DNA of 64,000 nucleotides from assembly GCF_029369745.1 (NCBI RefSeq), contig NZ_CP120210.1, forward strand, positions 7,440,001 through 7,504,000, read 5' to 3'. The translations under genes were made by a program, and so were the position numbers. Of the stretch, positions 59,490 through 64,000 are shown in pieces. The stretch's first letter is position 1; each line of letters begins with the position of its first letter. Source of the stretch: Amycolatopsis sp. QT-25. Lineage in GTDB: Bacteria; Actinomycetota; Actinomycetes; Mycobacteriales; Pseudonocardiaceae. Below the pieces are notes generated by a model. The model made no database searches and was not told where the DNA came from. It saw nothing but the letters and a program-made list of their open reading frames with translations.

Positions 59490-60536
59490 ATGGCGACACC
59501 GCTCCAGATCCGTGCCGAGGCCGCGTTTTCGCAGCTGGCGTTCTGGCTCCCGAAGCCGGTCAGAAGGGTCATCGCCGGACCCCCGCTCCGCCTCGACGGC
59601 CAAGAACTCGCGCTCGACGCCCAGCTTCTGCTCCGCCTGCAGAAACTGGTGAAGGCATCGTTGGTACGGGGAAGTGTCGAAGAGTCGCGCAGCATGCTCC
59701 TGGCGAGCAGGCATCTGGTCAGCGGACAGCCGATCGAACCGGTCGCCACCCGGGAGCTGCTCATTCCCACCGGTGACGGCGACGTGCCCGCCACGCTCTA
59801 CACGCCGGCCGGGCTGCCGGATCCGTCCGCGCTGCTCGTGTTCTTCCACGGTGGCGGCTGGGTGGTCGGCAGCCGCGCCTCACACGACAACACCGTCCGC
59901 TATCTGGCGAAACAGGCGGGCGTGCGGGTTCTTTCGGTGGAGTACCGGCTCGCGCCGGAGACGCGGTTCCCCGGTGCCACCGAAGACGCGATCGCGGCCT
60001 TCGAGTACGCCTTCGCGAAGGCACGCGACCTGGGTGCCGACCCGGCCCGCATCGCCGTCGGCGGTGACAGCGCGGGCGGGAACCTCGCGGCGGTCACCGC
60101 GCAGCAGGCGGTGAAACGCGGCGGCGGAGTCCCGGCGTTCCAGTTGCTGTTCTATCCGGCGACCGATTTCACCGTGCGCCGCCGCTCCCGGGAACTGTTC
60201 GCGAAGGACCTGTTCCTCACCGATACGGACATGACCTGGTTCGAAGGGCATTACGTGCCGAAGGGCACCGATCTCCACGACCCGAAACTTTCGCCGCTGC
60301 ACGGCGACGTATCCGGCTTGCCGCCCGCGTATATCGCGACGGCCGGTTTCGACCCGCTGCGTGACGAGGGCGAGGCGTACGCGGAGAAGCTGCGGAAGGC
60401 CGGGGTCCCGGTGGCGCTCAGCCGCCAGCCGGACCTGATCCACGGGTACGTCAACTTCCTCGGCGTCGGACGGCGGTTCCGGGAGGCGACGGCCGAAGCG
60501 GCGGGCGCCCTGCGGCTGGGTCTCGCGCCGAAGTGA
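59490..60536 (+). CDS. Alpha/beta hydrolase, hormone-sensitive-lipase family
   Basis: A 348-residue esterase. VFFHGGGWVVGSRASHDN is the HGGG oxyanion motif and VGGDSAGGNLAAVTAQQA the GDSAGG nucleophile. The acid Asp lies near GFDPLRDEGEAYAEKL and the His in DLIHGYVNF. It has a longer N-terminal cap region than usual. Probably an intracellular ester hydrolase. The ATG follows AGGAGGAAGT, a strong ribosome site, unlike its leaderless neighbours. Confidence 0.9.
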   Translation: MATPLQIRAEAAFSQLAFWLPKPVRRVIAGPPLRLDGQELALDAQLLLRLQKLVKASLVRGSVEESRSMLLASRHLVSGQPIEPVATRELLIPTGDGDVPATLYTPAGLPDPSALLVFFHGGGWVVGSRASHDNTVRYLAKQAGVRVLSVEYRLAPETRFPGATEDAIAAFEYAFAKARDLGADPARIAVGGDSAGGNLAAVTAQQAVKRGGGVPAFQLLFYPATDFTVRRRSRELFAKDLFLTDTDMTWFEGHYVPKGTDLHDPKLSPLHGDVSGLPPAYIATAGFDPLRDEGEAYAEKLRKAGVPVALSRQPDLIHGYVNFLGVGRRFREATAEAAGALRLGLAPK

Positions 60537-60538
60537 TT

Positions 60539-60582
60539 GCCAGAGCCCGAGTGAGGAGGAATGTCCCCACTCGGGCTCTGGC
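60539..60582 (+). terminator. Terminator of the HSL-family esterase
   Basis: A perfect 15-bp stem (GCCAGAGCCCGAGTG, 60539-60553, with 60568-60582), 2 bases after the stop codon. The loop contains AGGAGGA. Confidence 0.8.
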
Positions 60583-61053
60583 CCCCATATCGTGTTCCGC
60601 CGCCCTGCACGGCGGAACTTGACGCCTTCCGGTCTTCGCCAGGGCAGTGTCGCCGTTCCTTCTCTGCCTCCCGACCTCTGAAACCTGACGAGATAATCGA
60701 TACCCGCCGCGTCGGCCGTACACCACCCGATCACCGGTCAGGACGGTTCCCGATCCTCACGTGCCGGATTCGTTTCCGGCGGAAGCACCCGTAAGTGATG
60801 AACGTCGAAACCCGGCGCCTCCCCCTCTAGATCATCTTTCGCCGCCTCTTTACGACCATCCGTCACCGGCCGACCCGGTCGTGCGGTTCGTTCACCCACA
60901 GCGGGACGACCGGCGGTCGTTTCGCTTCATCACTCCGTCGGACAGGCGTGTCGCCACCTCCGGGTTCACCGGCGAGCGGAGACAGGAGAACGCCCCCGGC
61001 GCGGGCACCGGGGGCGTTCCGTGGTGGGAGCAGCCTCTCCGAGGAGAGGTCCG
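60583..61053. other. Convergent gap between esterase and catalase
   Basis: A 470-base region of lower GC than its surroundings. It holds a 9-bp hairpin GTTCCGCCG/CGGCGGAAC (60594-60618) and the catalase terminator. No convincing gene or RNA is seen between 60620 and 60985. Confidence 0.4.
60989..61018 (-). terminator. Terminator of the catalase gene
   Basis: AACGCCCCCGG/CCGGGGGCGTT, 11-bp stem with an 8-base loop, 36 bases beyond the catalase stop. On the minus strand it runs into TTCTCC. Confidence 0.75.
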
Positions 61054-62496
61054 TTACTCGCGGAAGGCGTCCGCGACCTTGTCGCCGAGGTCCTTGTCGA
61101 CGTTCCGCCAGTACTGGAAGACCCGCTCGAGCACCGGACGCGAGACGTCGTTCGAGGCGTGGCCGATGATGTTGTTCGCGAGCCGCTCACGCTGCTCGTC
61201 GTCCATCACCTCGCGGACCAGCGTGCCCGGCTGGCCGAAGTCGTCGTCCTCGGCGTGCAGTTTGTACGCCGACCGGATGACCTCGTCCTCGATGCCGTAG
61301 CCCGACGCGGTCTCGGAAGCGATCTCCGCGCTCGCGTGCGGCCCGCCGTAGGAGTTCGGCGCGTACACCGGGTCGCCCGGGTTGTGGTAGCGCATCGCGC
61401 CGTCGCGCGAGTAGCTGTTCACCGGGGACTTCGGCGCGTTGACCGGCAGCTGCGTGTAGTTCGCGCCGATCCGGTAGCGGTGGGCGTCCGGGTACGCGAA
61501 CAGGCGGCCCTGCAGCATCTTGTCCGGCGACGGACCGATGCCCGGCACCAGGTTGGACGGCTCGAACGCGGCCTGCTCGATCTCCGCGAAGTAGTTCGCC
61601 GGATTGCGGTCGAGCACCCAGCGGCCGACCTTGATCAGCGGGTAGTCGCCCTTGGGCCACACCTTGGTCAGGTCGAACGGGTTGAAGCGGTAGTCCGCGG
61701 CCTCGGCGTAGGGCATCACCTGGACGTACAGCGTCCAGCTGGGGTGCTCGCCCTGCTTGATGTGCTTGAACAGGTCCCGGATGTAGTAGTCCGAGTCCTC
61801 ACCGGCGATGCGGTCGGCGTCGGCCTGCGCCAGGTAGCCGATGCCCTGATCGGTCTTGAAGTGGTACTTGACCCAGAACTTCTCGCCGCCGGCGTTCTCC
61901 CACAGATAGGTGTGCGAGCCGAAGCCGTCCATCTCCCGCCAGTTCGACGGGATGCCGCGGTCGCCCATCAGCCAGGTGACCTGGTGCGCCGACTCGGGGC
62001 GCAGCGTCCAGAAATCCCACTGGATGTCGTGGTCGCGCAGGTGGTTGTCGGCGCGGCGCTTCTGCGAGTGGATGAAGTCGGGGAACTTGATGGGGTCGCG
62101 GATGAAGAACACCGGGGTGTTGTTGCCGACGAGGTCGTAATTGCCCTCGGCGGTGTAGAACTTCACCGCGAAGCCGCGCGGGTCACGCCACGTGTCGGGC
62201 GAGCCGGTTTCGCCGGCGACCGAGGAGAAGCGGGCCAGGCTCTCGGTGCGCACACCGGGCTGGAACAGGGCGGCCTTCGTGAACTGGCTGACGTCTTCGG
62301 TGACCTCGAGGAACCCGTGCGCGCCGCCGCCCTTGGCGTGCACGACGCGTTCCGGCACGCGCTCCCGGTTGAACTGGGCGTTCTTTTCGATCAGGTAGTG
62401 GTCCTGGAGCAGGATCGGGCCGTTGGCGCCCGCCGTCAGCGAGTCGTTGTCGCTCGCGACGGGGATGCCCACGTTGTTCGTGGTCGGCAAACTCAC
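61054..62496 (-). CDS. katA: Monofunctional haem catalase
   Basis: A 480-residue small-subunit (clade 3) catalase. RVPERVVHAKGGGAHG contains the distal His (about residue 53), DLVGNNTPVFFIRD the distal Asn, and RLFAYPDAHRYRIG the proximal Tyr ligand (about 336). RYHNPGDPVYAPNS and the HYLIEKNAQFNRE start are typical. It converts hydrogen peroxide to water and oxygen. The ATG follows AGGAGGCACTGGG. It is divergent from an MFS gene across 149 bases. Confidence 0.97.
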   Translation of the reverse strand: MSLPTTNNVGIPVASDNDSLTAGANGPILLQDHYLIEKNAQFNRERVPERVVHAKGGGAHGFLEVTEDVSQFTKAALFQPGVRTESLARFSSVAGETGSPDTWRDPRGFAVKFYTAEGNYDLVGNNTPVFFIRDPIKFPDFIHSQKRRADNHLRDHDIQWDFWTLRPESAHQVTWLMGDRGIPSNWREMDGFGSHTYLWENAGGEKFWVKYHFKTDQGIGYLAQADADRIAGEDSDYYIRDLFKHIKQGEHPSWTLYVQVMPYAEAADYRFNPFDLTKVWPKGDYPLIKVGRWVLDRNPANYFAEIEQAAFEPSNLVPGIGPSPDKMLQGRLFAYPDAHRYRIGANYTQLPVNAPKSPVNSYSRDGAMRYHNPGDPVYAPNSYGGPHASAEIASETASGYGIEDEVIRSAYKLHAEDDDFGQPGTLVREVMDDEQRERLANNIIGHASNDVSRPVLERVFQYWRNVDKDLGDKVADAFRE

Positions 62497-62645
62497 CCAG
62501 TGCCTCCTGGTTCGTGGTGGTGGAGCGATCAGCTGCCTCCACTCTCCCGCGTAATCTGGAATCAGTCAAGAAAACTTTCAGGCCGGATGACCGAGACCGA
62601 GAAAAAAGTTGCAAACGCTCACTAAGTTACGTTCTCATCGGACGT

Positions 62646-63842
62646 ATGGCCCTCGCTCCGTACCGTCGCGTGTTAGCCGTGCCCGGAGTTCCCAGCTCGA
62701 TGCTGTTGATGTTCCTGGCCAGGCTCCCGATGACGGCCATGGGCGTGACGATGACGCTGTATGTGGTCGACGACCTCGGCCGCGGCTACGGCGCGGCCGG
62801 GCTGGTCGGTGCCGCCACCACGCTCGGCAGCGCGATCGGGGCACCGCTCGTCGGCCGGTACATCGACCGCTACGGGCTGCGGCCGGTGGTCGCGATCTGC
62901 GGGCTGGCCTCGTCGGCCTTCTGGATCAGCGCCCCGTATCTGCCGTATCAGGCGCTGCTGGCGGTCGCGCTCCCCGCGGGGGTGCTGTCGGTGCCCGCCG
63001 GAACGCTCGCGCGGCTGGTGCTCACCGCGCTCGTGCCGCTGGAGCAACGGCGGGCGGCCTACTCACTGGACACGATCCTGGTGGAAGCGTCGTTCATGAT
63101 CGGACCGGCGGCGGGGATCATGGCGATCACGCAGCTGCCCGCAGTCTACGCCCTCACCGGCATCGGGATCTGCTTCGTGATTTCGGCGACGCTGATCTAC
63201 CGGCAGAACCCGCCGATCCGCGCCGAAGCCGACACCGAGGTGCACACCGGGGAGCGGCCGACCGTGCGGAGCTGGCTCACCGGACGGCTCGTGATGGCGA
63301 TGTTCATCGCCGCCGGCGCGCTGTTCTGCCTGATCGGCATGGAACTCGCCGCCTTGGCGACGCTGCGCGCGAGCGGCGACATCGGCTGGTCCGGGCTGCT
63401 GATCACGCTGATGTGCGTGGCGTCGGTGCTCGGCGGCGCGATCCACGGCGCGGTCCGGAGGTCGCTCTCGCAGGGCACGCTGATGCTGCTGCTCGCGGTG
63501 CTCACCCTGCCGGTCGGGCTGATCACCGAGCCGTGGTGGCTGCTGGCGATCGTGCTGTTCCCGAGCAACGTGCTGTGCGCGCCGACGCTCGCGGCGAGCA
63601 CGGAGACGGTCAGCGCGGCGGCGCCGCCGCGGGTGCGCGGCGAGGCGATGGGCCTGCTGGACGCGGCCAGCCGGATCGGGCTGGCGATCGGGAGCCCGAT
63701 CATCGGGTTCGTGATCGACCGATCCGGCCCCGGCTGGGGTTTCGCGGCCGCGGCGCTGGGCGCGCTGGCGATCGCTTCGGTCGGCTTGTTCTGGCGCCGC
63801 TCCCGCACCCCCGCCCGGGTGCCCGCGCTCACTTCCTCCTGA
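62646..63842 (+). CDS. MFS transporter
   Basis: A 398-residue 12-helix MFS protein. GSAIGAPLVGRYIDRYGLRP is the motif A loop and LDAASRIGLAIGSPIIGFVI lies in the last helices. It is of the same general type as the exporter at 39284-40558. The ATG at 62646 is chosen because the upstream in-frame region is not coding-like. The substrate is unknown. Confidence 0.82.
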   Translation: MALAPYRRVLAVPGVPSSMLLMFLARLPMTAMGVTMTLYVVDDLGRGYGAAGLVGAATTLGSAIGAPLVGRYIDRYGLRPVVAICGLASSAFWISAPYLPYQALLAVALPAGVLSVPAGTLARLVLTALVPLEQRRAAYSLDTILVEASFMIGPAAGIMAITQLPAVYALTGIGICFVISATLIYRQNPPIRAEADTEVHTGERPTVRSWLTGRLVMAMFIAAGALFCLIGMELAALATLRASGDIGWSGLLITLMCVASVLGGAIHGAVRRSLSQGTLMLLLAVLTLPVGLITEPWWLLAIVLFPSNVLCAPTLAASTETVSAAAPPRVRGEAMGLLDAASRIGLAIGSPIIGFVIDRSGPGWGFAAAALGALAIASVGLFWRRSRTPARVPALTSS

Positions 63843-63864
63843 CGCAATTCGGCACCTGGTTGCG
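63843..63864. repeat. Half copy of the GCAATTCGGCACC element
   Basis: The left arm of the element (core GCAATTCGGCACCTGGTTGC) begins at the base after the MFS stop codon. The right arm is absent; GGGAGTGAGGTCAGG follows. It looks like a decayed or truncated copy between convergent genes. Confidence 0.75.
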
Positions 63865-63873
63865 GGAGTGAGG

Positions 63874-64000
63874 TCAGGCGCAGACCTTGCGGAGGGCGTC
63901 GACCCGGTCGATGTTGCGCTTGGTCCAGTCCGCGATCTTGCCCGCGTCCTGGATGTTCTCCTTCTGGACCTGCAGGTACGAGTCGGCCATGCCGGTGAGC
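63874..64000 (-). CDS. C-terminus of an unknown protein (partial)
   Basis: The last 41 codons of a gene entering from the right edge, ending at TGA (63874-63876). The visible part is a single charged helical stretch (ENIQDAGKIADWTKRNIDRV) closing in LRKVCA. No family can be named from this fragment. Confidence 0.6.
   Translation of the reverse strand, partial: LTGMADSYLQVQKENIQDAGKIADWTKRNIDRVDALRKVCA

Noticed and set aside
60761..61300. Plus-strand open frame in the catalase 3' region
   Set aside because: It runs antisense into the catalase gene, is arginine- and proline-rich without motifs, and contains the catalase terminator hairpin.

Overview
The window reads as a high-GC actinobacterial chromosome of the Pseudonocardiaceae type, most likely Amycolatopsis or a close relative. 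Supporting this are the GC-rich third codon positions, frequent GTG starts, WhiB4, a mycoredoxin, a TIGR03085-type protein, and a gene order that (from memory) follows the M. tuberculosis segment Rv3654c to Rv3683 with blocks inserted. No integrase, transposase, CRISPR array or phage structural gene is visible. It looks like ordinary core chromosome with lineage-specific insertions.

Layout. 1-129: start of a prim-pol-like gene running off the left edge. 549-4975 (-): Tad/Flp pilus and secretion operon (ssd, tadA, tadB, tadC, pilin, two TadE-like proteins). 5290-6766: two small RNAs around a HAD phosphatase, a 6C RNA (-) and an Ms1-like RNA (+), in the same places as in mycobacteria. 6928-13950 (+): peptidoglycan-salvage block (NagZ, NamZ, amidase-like serine hydrolase, MurR, MurQ). 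14197-21249: MFS/ArsR pair, a secreted PHB-depolymerase-type esterase, a nitroreductase, and an operon of 3-hydroxybutyrate dehydrogenase, MHS transporter and PucR/CdaR regulator. 21408-25404: Fic-like protein, phosphoribosyltransferase, GNAT, acetyl-CoA synthetase. 25571-30798: AT-hook-like protein, a cupin/MHS/DUF2848 catabolic unit with a GntR-type palindrome, a VIT1-type protein, a POT peptide transporter. 31105-34253: nhaA with a structured leader, a holin-like membrane protein, an EphE-like protein, DUF1992. 34347-38842: marP, NUDIX, TlpA and nth (-), a small membrane protein and crp (+). 39284-41632: MFS exporter plus a DnaN (sliding clamp) paralog, an insertion relative to mycobacteria. 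41731-46084 (-): mycoredoxin, MBL hydrolase, NUDIX, two mutually paralogous unknown proteins, RidA, DUF4177. 46216-53822: secreted lipase, tandem-repeat spacer, small membrane protein, ArsA-like ATPase pair, whiB4, ponA2, metallophosphoesterase. 53852-53925: tRNA-Pro. 54048-64000: methyltransferase, S9 peptidase, tautomerase, TIGR03085 protein, a stress group (Dps, Ohr, FMN reductase), esterase, catalase, MFS, and a partial gene.

Three DNA-level features stand out. First, two families of long, nearly perfect palindromes sit directly after stop codons; copies differ but keep pairing. Second, many monocistronic genes begin with a TANNNT -10 element 6-8 bases before the start codon, implying leaderless transcripts. 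Third, a 21-bp-period tandem repeat lies between the lipase and a membrane protein.

The main candidates for something not yet described are the DnaN paralog beside an exporter, the paralogous pair at 43648-45458, the nhaA leader, the palindrome families, and several enzymes with altered active sites (EphE-like with alanine at the nucleophile, Fic-like without its motif, a methyltransferase lacking part of its SAM fold). All function calls come from reading motifs; no database search was run.
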